This document shows, in pieces, positions 43,549 to 52,953 of a stretch of DNA of 64,000 bases; positions within the stretch are counted from its first letter, which is position 1, and each line of letters opens with the position of its first letter. Origin of the DNA: Flavobacterium flavigenum (lineage in GTDB: Bacteria > Bacteroidota > Bacteroidia > Flavobacteriales > Flavobacteriaceae). The translations under genes and the position numbers were made by a program. The notes beneath the pieces were generated by a model. It was not told the DNA's origin. It saw only the letters and a program-made list of their open reading frames with translations, and ran no database searches. Where the stretch lies: assembly GCF_027111255.2 (NCBI RefSeq), contig NZ_CP114285.2, positions 3,658,001 through 3,722,000 on the forward strand. Reading direction: 5' to 3'.

Positions 43549-43992
43549 ATGTATGCAATCGTAGAGATAGCAGGGCAACAATTTAAAGTAAGCAAAGACT
43601 TAAAGGTTTATGTTCACCGTTTGGCTAATGAAGAAGGTTCAAAAGTTTCTTTTGACAAAGTTCTTTTATTAGATGATAACGGAAGCGTAACTTTAGGCGC
43701 CCCAGCTATAGAAGGTGCTTCAGTAGAAGCTAAAGTGTTACAACACTTAAAAGGTGATAAAGTTATCGTTTTCAAAAAGAAAAGAAGAAAAGGATACAAA
43801 AAGAGAAATGGTCACAGACAATATCTTACACAAATTGTAATTGAAGGTATTACTGCAGCAGGCGGAACTAAAAAAGCAGCAGCTAAAAAAGCAGTTGTAG
43901 CAGAAGAAGCTCCGGCTACTGAAGTTGAAGCAGCTCCAAAAGCAAAAAAAGCAGCAGCTCCAAAAGCAAAAAAAGAAGCTAAAGAAGAATAA
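43549..43992 (+). CDS. rplU: 50S ribosomal protein L21 with long Lys/Ala-rich tail
   Basis: A 147-residue protein. Residues 1-102 are standard L21 (MYAIVEIAGQQFKVSKDLKV; RRKGYKKRNGHRQYLT). The last 45 or so residues are an Ala/Lys/Glu low-complexity tail that E. coli L21 (about 103 residues) lacks; such tails are common in flavobacteria. It forms a two-gene operon with rpmA 24 bp downstream. Confidence 0.96.
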   Translation: MYAIVEIAGQQFKVSKDLKVYVHRLANEEGSKVSFDKVLLLDDNGSVTLGAPAIEGASVEAKVLQHLKGDKVIVFKKKRRKGYKKRNGHRQYLTQIVIEGITAAGGTKKAAAKKAVVAEEAPATEVEAAPKAKKAAAPKAKKEAKEE

Positions 43993-44016
43993 TAACAATA
44001 TTTAAACTCATACGTC

Positions 44017-44277
44017 ATGGCTCACAAGAAAGGTGTCGGTAGTTCGAAGAATGGTAGAGAATCAGAATCAAAACGTCTAGGCGTTAAGATTTTTGGTGGA
44101 CAGGCTGCTATTGCTGGGAACATCATCGTTAGACAAAGAGGTTCAAAACACAATCCAGGTGAAAACGTTTACATCAGTAAAGATCACACACTACACGCAA
44201 GAGTAGCTGGTGTTGTTAAGTTCCAAAAGAAAAAAGATAACAAATCTTATGTATCTATCCTTCCATTCGAAGCATAA
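44017..44277 (+). CDS. rpmA: 50S ribosomal protein L27
   Basis: An 86-residue L27 with the typical start [20 protein letters not shown] and core [20 protein letters not shown]. The flexible N-terminus reaches the peptidyl-transferase centre. No N-terminal cleavage extension of the Firmicutes kind is present. It is followed by a strong terminator. Confidence 0.97.
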   Translation: MAHKKGVGSSKNGRESESKRLGVKIFGGQAAIAGNIIVRQRGSKHNPGENVYISKDHTLHARVAGVVKFQKKKDNKSYVSILPFEA

Positions 44278-44298
44278 TCATTAGATAAATTATTATAG

Positions 44299-44326
44299 AA
44301 AACCCGGTCTTAAAAGATCGGGTTTT
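44299..44326 (+). terminator. intrinsic terminator of rplU-rpmA
   Basis: AAAACCCGGTCT (44299-44310) pairs with AGATCGGGTTTT (44315-44326, one wobble) and is followed by a T run. Confidence 0.85.
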
Positions 44327-44339
44327 TTGTTTAGTATAA

Positions 44340-44568
44340 AAAAAGCAAAGTTTATTTTGACCATGTTAAGTGATATAAGTTCATTTAATAATTACGCTCC
44401 CATTTTCTTTTATGTTTGTCATTTATAACAAACATTATAATCAATCATTATTTGTAAAAGAAAAAACCTTTGTCTCAGTTTTACACTTTGACAAAGGCTG
44501 TTTGATGATTGGAATTTAGAATTTACAAAATTGAATTTTGATATTGCTATTGAATTTTGATATTATTA
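44340..44568. other. noncoding gap between convergent rpmA and AsmA-like gene
   Basis: It contains a stem CCTTTGTC (44467-44474) / GACAAAGG (44490-44497), which may end minus-strand transcription, and two copies of ATTGAATTTTGATATT (44531-44546 and 44550-44565) next to the AsmA-like stop. No gene was seen. Confidence 0.5.
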
Positions 44569-47328
44569 TTACTCAGTATCCTGAGTTTCTTCCAGGTCTT
44601 CAGTATGTCGGCCAACTTTTACTTTTGGGTTATTCTGTGTTCCTGTAACAGTCAATGGAATTCCAAATATGCCTAACGGAGGCAGTCCTAAACGCATTTT
44701 TAAATTCAGTTTCCCGTCCAGGCTTGTTGTGCCTTCAATTCTTGGTCTGAATCCGGCAAATTTAAATTTAAAACGTTCAACAGTCATGATGTTGTTTTTG
44801 ATTGTGCTTTTTATATCAACTCTGGAAACATCAGGATTTTTTATGGCTTCAGAACTTGTTTTGTTGCTTACTGCATTAAACATTTTCAATCCTCTTATTT
44901 TTACATCTTTTACAGAAAGTGTTCCTCCGCCTGCTAAAGACGAATAAACAGGCTCCATATTTCCGTTTAAGCGACCTTTTAGTTTATAATCTAAAGAAAC
45001 AATTCCCTGCGCTTTTTCAGCAGCACTGGCCATTTTTCTGAACACTTCAATTTCATTATACGCCCTTTTAATATCAAAGTCTGACGCAGTAATGGCATAA
45101 TCAAAATTTGCTTTTTGAGGAGTGACAGATTCATAACTACCATTCATGCTGACATTGCAGCCAATTAAATTAAATCCTGTATTTCGCATGTTGAGTTTGC
45201 CATTTTTCATGCTTAAGTTTCCTCTTGCATTTTGAAGGTTAAGCTTGTCAAAATATACTTTTTGTGCATTTGTCATCAACTGCAGGTTTAGATTCGACGG
45301 AATTATGATAACTCCGGTCTGATGCGTTGTCTCTGGTTTTGTTTCCGTTTGATGAGCAGGTTTTTTTGCTTCAGCTGTGTTGGTTTTCGTAGTCGTCATA
45401 AATTCATCTACGTTAATATATCGCGCAGAAACTGTAAAAGAACCTTTTAGAATTCCGGTTTTAGTGATGGCATAATTAAAAACATTTTGCAGGTAGCCAT
45501 TCATTTTAAAATCAGATTGTCCGTAAGCAGCCAAAAAGTTATTGAAGGACATTTTGTCCTGATTGATTTTAAATATTCCTTCTTTAATGATGAATTTTTT
45601 AGGAAGATATTCTGATGCAATTCCGATGTTTCGTAATTCAAGCGTTCCCTTATTGTTAAGTTTGCTGTAATTTCCTTTTGTAGCATCACTTTGTTTTCCT
45701 TTTAAAGCCAGATCAGCTTTTATAAATCCATCCAAATCAAGACCTTTTGTAGAAAAGACTTTGTATATTTTATTAACATCAAGCTCTCCTTTAGCTCTTA
45801 TATCATAATGTAAATCATCAAAATTGTTCAGGTCTGCTGATACAAAAACAGGTTTTCCTTCAAAAGTAAACTGAGCAGGTTTTAGTTTCACTTTTAAATC
45901 ATCAAAAGTACCTTTTTGATTGTCAATTGTAGTTTTTACAACAATATTTGTAATTGGATTTGGGTAATATTTGGTTTTGACATATCCATTATTTAAATCA
46001 ATAAAACCTTTTGTAGTTGGAAAAAGTCTGTTTTTTTGATCAAATTTACCATTGGTTTTAATGTCTCCGGTCAATGTGCCTTTTAGGGTAATTCCTGGAA
46101 TTCCTAAAGCGTGGCTTAATTTGTCAAGATCAATTTTGGCTTTAAAATCACCATTGATATCAGGTGTGTTTGCTCCTTTTATATAAAATTTTGATTTTAG
46201 ATAATCTTTATTAATATTTAAAGATAAATTTTTGGCATCAACAATTAAAAGGTCTGGATTTAATGAAGGAACTGTTGTTTTAACTTCCAGATTTAAATTT
46301 GAAACCGGAAAAGCACTTTTATCATAATTTACAAATCCGTTATCGATTTTTACATCTAAATTTAAATCCGGGGCAATGTTTTGGGAAGCGATATAATTTC
46401 CTTTCAGGGTAAAAAGCAAATTGGTTTTTCCTTTTAATTCGGTTTTAGAAAGCCAGGTAATATATTTTGGTGGAAATGCAGTGAAAATATCATACAAATC
46501 GCTATTGTCAGATTTAATAACAAAGTCCATATTGTAACCATCTTTCAAAAAGTCAAATTTCCCTTTGAAATCAACCAAAAGCTGATTGATTTTTAAGTTA
46601 TTTTGCTGTAAATAAAAAGACAAAGAGTTTACATTTACTTTCGTAATCAAATCAGCATCTATCTTTTTGTTCATCAGATAGGGTTCATCTTCATAAACAA
46701 TATTTAGTTTTTCAATTTTGGCTTTTGAGTATAAGTCGAAAACAGCCTTGTTTAAATCCCCTTTTCCCAGATAGTTAAATCCCAAAGCGTCAAAATGCAC
46801 TTTGGTTGACTGGTCATCGTAAATGATTTTGCTGTTCAATATTTCAATTCTCTCCAGCTTTAAAGCAGTATCTGAACTGTCTTTTGATTTTTCCTGTTGT
46901 GAAGAAGATTTATAAACGTTGTAATTTGCCTCTCCTTTTGGATTCACTTTTATATTAATAAAGGAATCCGATAAATAAATCTGATCGATTTTTACTTCTT
47001 TGCTAAATAGCAGACTAGCGACATTAATTCCAAAAGATACTTCTTTAGCTGTAATGAATTTTTCATTTGTGTAAGGAGCAGAGCCATTCAGATGCAAATC
47101 ATTTAAAGTCAAAGTTAACGAAGGAAAATGATGAAAAAAAGAAAGTGAAACATCAGAATAATTCAGTTCTGCGCTCAGTTTTTCATTTGCAGTCTTTTTA
47201 ATCTGTTCCTTGATTTTATCGGCAAAAACAATAGGTGTCAAAAAAAGTAATCCCAAAACAACCACAAACGTTATTCCGGAATATTTGGCAATTTTTAATA
47301 AGATAGATTTAGTTTTGTTTTTTGACAT
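44569..47328 (-). CDS. AsmA-like envelope protein
   Basis: A 919-residue protein with one N-terminal membrane helix (about 12-35; YSGITFVVVLGLLFLTPIVF). The AsmA/TamB-type repeating beta body follows (LSAELNYSDVSLSFFHHFPS, LTLTLNDLHLNGSAPYTNEK). The C-terminal AsmA_2-like segment contains MRNTGFNLIGCNVSMNGSYE and GKLNLKMRLGLPPLGIFGIP. Such proteins form long hydrophobic grooves that carry phospholipids between membranes. ATG 47328 gives a natural N-terminus; the ATG at 47355 only adds nine residues. It follows miaE on the same strand (42 bp gap). Confidence 0.85.
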   Translation of the reverse strand: MSKNKTKSILLKIAKYSGITFVVVLGLLFLTPIVFADKIKEQIKKTANEKLSAELNYSDVSLSFFHHFPSLTLTLNDLHLNGSAPYTNEKFITAKEVSFGINVASLLFSKEVKIDQIYLSDSFINIKVNPKGEANYNVYKSSSQQEKSKDSSDTALKLERIEILNSKIIYDDQSTKVHFDALGFNYLGKGDLNKAVFDLYSKAKIEKLNIVYEDEPYLMNKKIDADLITKVNVNSLSFYLQQNNLKINQLLVDFKGKFDFLKDGYNMDFVIKSDNSDLYDIFTAFPPKYITWLSKTELKGKTNLLFTLKGNYIASQNIAPDLNLDVKIDNGFVNYDKSAFPVSNLNLEVKTTVPSLNPDLLIVDAKNLSLNINKDYLKSKFYIKGANTPDINGDFKAKIDLDKLSHALGIPGITLKGTLTGDIKTNGKFDQKNRLFPTTKGFIDLNNGYVKTKYYPNPITNIVVKTTIDNQKGTFDDLKVKLKPAQFTFEGKPVFVSADLNNFDDLHYDIRAKGELDVNKIYKVFSTKGLDLDGFIKADLALKGKQSDATKGNYSKLNNKGTLELRNIGIASEYLPKKFIIKEGIFKINQDKMSFNNFLAAYGQSDFKMNGYLQNVFNYAITKTGILKGSFTVSARYINVDEFMTTTKTNTAEAKKPAHQTETKPETTHQTGVIIIPSNLNLQLMTNAQKVYFDKLNLQNARGNLSMKNGKLNMRNTGFNLIGCNVSMNGSYESVTPQKANFDYAITASDFDIKRAYNEIEVFRKMASAAEKAQGIVSLDYKLKGRLNGNMEPVYSSLAGGGTLSVKDVKIRGLKMFNAVSNKTSSEAIKNPDVSRVDIKSTIKNNIMTVERFKFKFAGFRPRIEGTTSLDGKLNLKMRLGLPPLGIFGIPLTVTGTQNNPKVKVGRHTEDLEETQDTE

Positions 47329-47370
47329 AAATAATATTAGAAGTTGTTTATACAATGATTAAAGCGATGA

Positions 47371-47952
47371 TTATCCGTGAACAGTTTCGCTTTTTCCATA
47401 ATTGGTAATAATGGAAGCTTCATACTCAATCCATGCTGCCCATCGTTTATCTACATCTACATTATCAGCATATTTTCTGGCAAACCCTAAAAAGGTGGTG
47501 TAATGCCCTGCCTCCGAAATCATCAAATCGCGGTAAAATTTGGCCAATTCCTGGTCTTTTATATTTTCAGAAAGCACTTTAAAACGTTCGCAGCTTCTGG
47601 CTTCTATCATTGCTGAAAATAATAAGCGATCGCAAAGAGCATCTTTACGGCTGCCATCTTTTTTCATGAATTTAAAAAGCTCATTTACATAATGATCCTT
47701 TCTCTCACGCCCCAGAGTCAGGCCTCTTTTCTTGATTAAATTGTGAACCATTTGCAGGTGTTCCAGTTCTTCTCTGGCAATAACAAGCATTTCGGTTACC
47801 AATTCCTCTAATTCAGAGTTATACGTAACTAAGCTTATCGCGTTTGAAGCTGCTTTTTGCTCACACCATGCATGATCCGTTAAAATTTCTTCGATATTAG
47901 ATTCAACGATATTTACCCAACGAGGATCTGTGGCTAATTTTAATCCTAACAT
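47371..47952 (-). CDS. miaE: tRNA-(ms2io6A)-hydroxylase
   Basis: A 193-residue di-iron ferritin-like enzyme that hydroxylates the isopentenyl side chain of modified A37 in tRNA. The helix motifs carrying iron ligands are visible: TDHAWCEQKAASNAISL (about residue 26), AREELEHLQMVH (about 78), MIEARSCERFKVL (about 125) and MISEAGHYTTFLGFA (about 155). A -7-like TAATTTTG (minus strand, 47976-47983) lies upstream. Confidence 0.92.
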   Translation of the reverse strand: MLGLKLATDPRWVNIVESNIEEILTDHAWCEQKAASNAISLVTYNSELEELVTEMLVIAREELEHLQMVHNLIKKRGLTLGRERKDHYVNELFKFMKKDGSRKDALCDRLLFSAMIEARSCERFKVLSENIKDQELAKFYRDLMISEAGHYTTFLGFARKYADNVDVDKRWAAWIEYEASIITNYGKSETVHG

Positions 47953-48064
47953 AATTACTGCAGATTTATATTTTGCAAAATTAGTTCTTTTTTATCAGCT
48001 TAAATCAGGAAACATCATGTAAATACGCTTAAAAATGCATTATTTTGTAGTTCAAAGAATTAAA

Positions 48065-49312
48065 ATGAATCCAACAAAAAAACTTTTAATCATTGGCTTT
48101 GTATGGCCTGAACCAAATTCTTCTGCTGCTGGCGGAAGAATGATGCAGCTAATTTCAATTTTTGGTGAAAATGGATTCAAAATTACTTTTGCAAGTGCTG
48201 CACAGGACAGTGATTTTATGGTTGATTTGTCTGAATTTGATGTTGAAAGAAAATCAATTGAGCTGAATAATTCGAGTTTTGATAATTTCATAATAGAACT
48301 TGATCCGGATGTTGTTTTATTTGATCGTTTCATGATTGAAGAACAATTTGGATGGCGTGTTGCAGAAAATTGCCCAAAAGCCCTTCGGCTATTAGATACA
48401 GAAGATTTACATTGCTTAAGAACAGCAAGGCAAAAAGCTTTTAAGGAAAACCGGACTTTTGAGTTGACGGATTTACTTTCTGAGGAAGTAGCTAAACGAG
48501 AAATTGCCAGTATTTTAAGATGTGACTTGAGTTATATAATTTCTGAATTTGAAATGAAGGTTTTAAAAGATGTTTTTAAAATCGATTCAGGTTTATTGCA
48601 ATATTTACCTTTTTTAGTTGAAGAAATGTCAGCAGAAGATTTGCAACAATTGCCTTCTTTTGAAGAACGGCAGCATTTTGTTTTCATCGGAAATTTTCTG
48701 CATGAACCCAATTGGAATACGGTTCAATATTTAAAAGAAGCTATTTGGCCTTTAATTAAAAAAGATTGGCCAGAAGCTGTCCTGGAAATCTATGGAGCTT
48801 ATCCTTCGCAAAAAGTATTACAATTGCATCAGCCTAAAAACGGGTTTTTTATCATGGGAAGAGCAGAAGATGCAAATGAAATTATAAAAAAATCAAGAGT
48901 TCTCCTGGCACCAATACGTTTTGGAGCAGGTTTAAAAGGCAAATTATTAGAAGCGATGCAATGCGGAACGCCAAGTGTTACCACAAGTATAGGTTCTGAA
49001 GCTATGCATGAAAATTTGCCTTGGGATGGTTTTATTGAAGATAATCCAGATGAGTTTGCTAAAAAAGCAATTTCACTTTATCAGGATGAAAATCTTTGGA
49101 AGCAATCTCAAAAAAACGGAATTGCAATTATAAACGAATGTTATTCAAAAAATAAATATTCGGAAAAATTAATAAACAGAGTCAATTCATTATTGAATAA
49201 TTCTGAAACTCATCGTCTTCATAATTTTATGGGAAGCCTCCTGCAGTATCATACACTAAAAAGCACAAAATATATGGCAAAATGGATAGAGGCAAAGAAT
49301 AAGAATCTTTAA
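48065..49312 (+). CDS. glycosyltransferase, GT4-like
   Basis: A 415-residue cytosolic protein of the GT-B type. The N-terminal half contains GFVWPEPNSSAAGGRMMQLI, a donor-independent motif seen in GT4-like enzymes; the C-terminal half contains FIGNFLHEPNWNTVQYLKEA, MGRAEDANEI and the nucleotide-sugar site VLLAPIRFGAGLKGKLLEAM followed by CGTPSVTTSIGSEAM. Acceptor and sugar are unknown. ATG 48065 is preferred over 48035. Its last 72 bp are duplicated at 51928-51996. Confidence 0.85.
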   Translation: MNPTKKLLIIGFVWPEPNSSAAGGRMMQLISIFGENGFKITFASAAQDSDFMVDLSEFDVERKSIELNNSSFDNFIIELDPDVVLFDRFMIEEQFGWRVAENCPKALRLLDTEDLHCLRTARQKAFKENRTFELTDLLSEEVAKREIASILRCDLSYIISEFEMKVLKDVFKIDSGLLQYLPFLVEEMSAEDLQQLPSFEERQHFVFIGNFLHEPNWNTVQYLKEAIWPLIKKDWPEAVLEIYGAYPSQKVLQLHQPKNGFFIMGRAEDANEIIKKSRVLLAPIRFGAGLKGKLLEAMQCGTPSVTTSIGSEAMHENLPWDGFIEDNPDEFAKKAISLYQDENLWKQSQKNGIAIINECYSKNKYSEKLINRVNSLLNNSETHRLHNFMGSLLQYHTLKSTKYMAKWIEAKNKNL

Positions 49313-49476
49313 TTTTTTTGTTGATTCGAATCGTTTGGTTTGTAGGTTTTAATTAAGGTTTAATTAGTTCGTTATTAATTATTTGTGTTTTTTATAAAGA
49401 AGGATTGCACAGGATAGTTTATGAGATAAATAGTAATAATTTACTTGCTTATTAACTATCAAACCAAAAAAGTATT

Positions 49477-50592
49477 ATGAAAAAACAAATTTTTAAGGGA
49501 TTTTTTATAGTCTCAGTGTTATTCGTTGGTCTGAACTTATTTGTAGGCTGTGAAAGCGAAAGTTTAGAAACAAACAAACAAGTTGCAGTACAAAATGAAA
49601 ATGGGACTAAACCTTCGACAGCAAAAGGCGGTAATCTTTCAGGTGAAGTAACCGGTTCAACAGGAGCTTATATTGCTAAAGTAAACGGTGTAGCCAAATA
49701 CACAGGTTCTGATTATGTGGCTGCTATACAGGCTGCGATTAACAATCTTACTTCTGGGAGAGATACAAAAGAGTGGGTAACTATTCGGGTTTCAGGAGCT
49801 TCCGGTTCAACTGGTGGATCTCTGAAATATGTAAATATGGCCAGTTATACCGGTTTAGATTTTGCAAACAATACTTTCAATGCGAATAGCGGCGATGCTT
49901 TGGTTATTCCAGTTTGGGCCGACAGAAAAACGAATATTGAAGTAAAAAATCTCAAGGTTACAGGGAAACCACGATATGGGATTTGGTTCAAAGGATGTAC
50001 GGTTATGAATATTAGTAATATTACCATGAACATAGGTGTGCCTCAGGCTGATTTAGGATTGGGAATCAGGGTCGATAACAGTACAGCCGCAACCAGCAAT
50101 CTGACAATTAGTGGTACTATTAATATTACTGGCGGAGATAATTCTATTGAAACTTATGGTGTTGACGGGTTTTCTATTGGAAACGTAACTTCCAGCAATA
50201 ATGCGGCTTGCGGAGTATTACTCAATCAATCCAAAAATGGAACAGTGGGTACGGTTACAGGAACGAATAACAGTACAACGGGTTCAGTTACAGGTTATGC
50301 GACTTTTCGCTGTGCCAATAATAACGGACCAAATGTAGTTTGTTCTAAAGTATATTCCCGAGGCAGTGGACGCGGATTCTTTAGCGTTACGGGCAGCAAC
50401 GGTTGTACAGTAAATACTGTAGATATTGCCAATACAGCTATTCAGGGTATTTTGTTGCAAAATGCGAGTAATACAAAAGTGCTGGGAGGCACCGTAACTA
50501 ACGGACATCCTAATGTTCAGCATCAAAATGCAACTAATTGCAGTACTAAAGTAAATGGACAAACCTATACTGCTGCAAACGGTATCTGGTAA
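49477..50592 (+). CDS. right-handed beta-helix lipoprotein (pectate-lyase-like)
   Basis: A 371-residue lipoprotein (lipobox LFVGC, cysteine 25) with a Ser/Thr/Gly linker to about residue 60. Repeating short strands follow, typical of parallel beta-helices (TNIEVKNLKVTGKPRYGIWF, MNISNITMNIGV, TSNLTISGTINITGGDNSIE, NTVDIANTAIQGILLQNASN). Such folds bind or cleave acidic polysaccharides, but no diagnostic catalytic set was identified, so the substrate is open. It is the first gene of a block flanked by duplicated glycosyltransferase sequence. Confidence 0.75.
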   Translation: MKKQIFKGFFIVSVLFVGLNLFVGCESESLETNKQVAVQNENGTKPSTAKGGNLSGEVTGSTGAYIAKVNGVAKYTGSDYVAAIQAAINNLTSGRDTKEWVTIRVSGASGSTGGSLKYVNMASYTGLDFANNTFNANSGDALVIPVWADRKTNIEVKNLKVTGKPRYGIWFKGCTVMNISNITMNIGVPQADLGLGIRVDNSTAATSNLTISGTINITGGDNSIETYGVDGFSIGNVTSSNNAACGVLLNQSKNGTVGTVTGTNNSTTGSVTGYATFRCANNNGPNVVCSKVYSRGSGRGFFSVTGSNGCTVNTVDIANTAIQGILLQNASNTKVLGGTVTNGHPNVQHQNATNCSTKVNGQTYTAANGIW

Positions 50593-50612
50593 TTTATTGT
50601 AATATAGAAACC

Positions 50613-50642
50613 AAAAGCGATGTGATTTTTTCCATCGCTTTT
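50613..50642. terminator. intrinsic terminator after the beta-helix gene
   Basis: AAAAGCGATG (50613-50622) pairs with CATCGCTTTT (50633-50642). It includes the ATG at 50622, so that codon is unlikely to be the start of the next gene. Confidence 0.65.
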
Positions 50643-50657
50643 ATTATAACTTTTTCT

Positions 50658-51227
50658 ATGAATGAATTAATAAGCCGATTAGTTTTTTTTGTATTTGTGT
50701 TATGCCTTACCGGATGTAATGATTCGTCTAAAGAAAGCATTGTAGATTTTGAAAGAACTATTTCGGAGCAAAACAATGTTTTTATAATTCCTGAGAAGAT
50801 AAAAGATAATGTACTTCGTCAATTTCGATCAGTTGAAATAATAAAAAAAGAAGAATATTCTAAGCTGTTTTGGGATTTTTATGATTCCGGGACAATTCCA
50901 AATGAATGTTTTACGGATATAAACAATGATCAGCTTCTTGATTATGCATTATTAGTCAAGGATGAAAACAAATTGAAGTTGGTAATTATCTTGTCTGCTG
51001 ATAAGGATTATTCCTATTGGATTTCGCCTTTTTCAATTGAAAATATAACTGCTGAGGGAGTGAATTTTTGTATATCAATAAAACCTGCAGGAAGGACAGA
51101 TGTTGTGAAAAAAGTACCTGAATCATTGGTTATAAAGAAAAATGGGTTTCTTCTGCGGAATTTAGAACAAGATCATTTCGTGTTTTATGAAGAAAATGGA
51201 CATATAAAGAATTTTAAAATGCTTTAG
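50658..51227 (+). CDS. lipoprotein of unknown function
   Basis: A 189-residue lipoprotein with signal MNELISRLVFFVFVLCLTGC (cysteine 20). The mature part contains an EF-hand-like DINNDQLLDYALLVKDENKL, suggesting an FG-GAP/VCBS-type 'quantity' repeat, then mixed strands. No family was recognised. It lies between the beta-helix and FISUMP lipoproteins, 11 bp before the latter. Confidence 0.6.
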   Translation: MNELISRLVFFVFVLCLTGCNDSSKESIVDFERTISEQNNVFIIPEKIKDNVLRQFRSVEIIKKEEYSKLFWDFYDSGTIPNECFTDINNDQLLDYALLVKDENKLKLVIILSADKDYSYWISPFSIENITAEGVNFCISIKPAGRTDVVKKVPESLVIKKNGFLLRNLEQDHFVFYEENGHIKNFKML

Positions 51228-51238
51228 AATAATTGAAT

Positions 51239-51910
51239 ATGAAAAAACTTAGATCTATTTATAATTATACAGCTCTTTTTATTTTCTTATGTTTTGCATT
51301 TTCCTGTAAAAATGCAGAAACAGTCGAAGACATAGACGGGAACATATACCATACAATCAAAATCGGAAAGCAAACCTGGATGGTAGAAAATCTAAAGGTT
51401 ACCCGGTTTAATAATGGAGATTCGATTAAAAAAATCACAAGTAACAAAGATTGGAAAAAGAAAGAACAAGCAGGTTATTCTTTCTATAATAATGATACTG
51501 TTTTTATAAAAGAGTATGGATTTTTATACAATTACAATTGTTTACAGGATAGCCGTCGTATTGCACCACAAGGCTGGAGGATTCCCGCAGAAGAAGATTT
51601 GAGAGAATTAGAATCATTTATAAATTCTAATGCAATAGGGCTTTTTTTGAAAGAGAAAGGTAACTCACATTGGCTGCCATCTAATACGGTTGGCAACAAT
51701 GCGACAGGTTTTACTGCTTTACCGGGAGGATACAGAGACGAAGAAGGTTCTTTTTATATGCTGAAATCGAACGGATATTATTGGACTACAACTGGAAGTT
51801 TTGAATTCTATCATTGGAGCTCCAGAATGTTTCAGGCTTTCGCCGATGTAAGAAGAGATAATGTTTTTAAGAAATATGGTTTTTCGGTTAAATGTATTAA
51901 AAAGGAATAG
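51239..51910 (+). CDS. FISUMP-domain lipoprotein
   Basis: A 223-residue lipoprotein (lipobox around FAFSC). It carries the Fibrobacter succinogenes major paralogous (FISUMP) domain: DIDGNIYHTIKIGKQTWMVE then NLKVTRFNNGD, YGFLYNYNC, IAPQGWRIPAEEDLRELE, ATGFTALPGGYRDEEG and the ending KYGFSVKCIK. These proteins are outer-membrane or surface lipoproteins of unknown, possibly adhesive, role. ATG 51239 is preferred to the TTG at 51233. Confidence 0.82.
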   Translation: MKKLRSIYNYTALFIFLCFAFSCKNAETVEDIDGNIYHTIKIGKQTWMVENLKVTRFNNGDSIKKITSNKDWKKKEQAGYSFYNNDTVFIKEYGFLYNYNCLQDSRRIAPQGWRIPAEEDLRELESFINSNAIGLFLKEKGNSHWLPSNTVGNNATGFTALPGGYRDEEGSFYMLKSNGYYWTTTGSFEFYHWSSRMFQAFADVRRDNVFKKYGFSVKCIKKE

Positions 51911-51927
51911 TTGTATAGGACGTTCGC

Positions 51928-51996
51928 TTGCAGCATCATACACTAAAAAGCACAAAATATATGGCAAAATGGATAGAGGCTAAAAATAAAAATTAG
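51928..51996 (+). pseudogene. duplicated 3' tail of the glycosyltransferase gene
   Basis: LQHHTLKSTKYMAKWIEAKN then KN and TAG can be read. It matches the last 23 residues of the glycosyltransferase at 49241-49312 with a few substitutions. No upstream part of the gene is present. It overlaps the AraC stop by a few bases. Confidence 0.85.
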
Positions 51997-52871
51997 GCGT
52001 CCATTTTTCCAAAACCAACTGTCTCACGATACATTTGAGGTGAAACATCGGCATTGGTTTTAAAGAAACGGCTGAAGTAATGCTCGTCATCATAGCCCAA
52101 TTCGTATGCAATTTCTTTGACGGTTTTACTGGTCAGGTATAATTCTCTTTTAGCTTCAATAATAATTCTTTCCGAAATTAAATCGGTTAACGTTTTATTG
52201 AAATAATTCTTGGATAGTTTTGCGAGGGCTTTGGGAGAAATATTCAACAAGTCAGCATAATTTCCTGCAGAATGTTTGGTTTTGAAATTCAATTCAATCG
52301 CATCTTTTAAGTTTTGAAGAATAACAGGCTCTTTTGCATCTGGAACCGAATTCATTTCTTCCAATTGTTCTGTCTTTAATCTTGATGCTGTGATCAAGAA
52401 TATTTTCAAATACGAAATCAGTAGTTCGTATTGCGCCAATTCAGCATTTTGAATCTCGGCTTTCATTTGGTCGATAACCATATTAAAAGTCAATTCAGCT
52501 TGCTCCGTAACTTTTACATAAGGCGGCTGATAAATGTTATTAAATAGAACACCATTGCATGAAACTTCTTTTTGATGCATATGGATACAATAAAAATCAG
52601 GATGAAAGTGAATCGCGATTCCTTCAATTGGCTCGCTTACACAAAGCATAAAAGGCTGATAAGGAGAAAAGGCGAGGAGTGAGTTTTCTTCAAAATGATG
52701 TTCTGCAAAATCGGCTTTGACTTTCCCTTTTCCTTTGGTTACCCAAATTAAGGAGTAATAATTATTGCGCTGTAAATGATCAAAATGAATGTTATCTTCA
52801 AATGGAAGAATTTTAAAGGCCAAATTTCCGGTTTTCGGATTTATTAAAGTGTAAACATTTTGAGAAATCAT
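51993..52871 (-). CDS. AraC-family transcriptional regulator
   Basis: A 292-residue regulator. A cupin-like sensor domain covers about 10-145 (FEDNIHFDHLQRNNYYSLIW, SLLAFSPYQPFMLC). The C-terminal double helix-turn-helix (about 190-285) reads YADLLNISPKALAKLSKNYF and TVKEIAYELGYDDEHYFSRF. The frame is open to ATG 52904, but ATG 52871 gives the usual N-terminus. The carboxymuconolactone-decarboxylase-like gene 82 bp upstream on the same strand is a plausible target; that is inference. Confidence 0.88.
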   Translation of the reverse strand: MISQNVYTLINPKTGNLAFKILPFEDNIHFDHLQRNNYYSLIWVTKGKGKVKADFAEHHFEENSLLAFSPYQPFMLCVSEPIEGIAIHFHPDFYCIHMHQKEVSCNGVLFNNIYQPPYVKVTEQAELTFNMVIDQMKAEIQNAELAQYELLISYLKIFLITASRLKTEQLEEMNSVPDAKEPVILQNLKDAIELNFKTKHSAGNYADLLNISPKALAKLSKNYFNKTLTDLISERIIIEAKRELYLTSKTVKEIAYELGYDDEHYFSRFFKTNADVSPQMYRETVGFGKMDA

Positions 52872-52953
52872 AAAGGGCGGTTTTAAAAATATAAAGATAG
52901 CCATGAAAATAATTCAGAACTATCTTTATAAATTGATTTTTGTTATTCTGAAA

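Noticed and set aside
43747..43998. Phe/Cys-rich antisense frame over rplU
   Set aside because: It is the reverse complement of the Lys/Ala-rich L21 tail, an expected shadow of low-complexity codons.
50622..50657. Upstream ATG for the lipoprotein at 50658
   Set aside because: It falls in a terminator stem and would bury the lipoprotein signal; the ATG at 50658 gives a proper lipobox.
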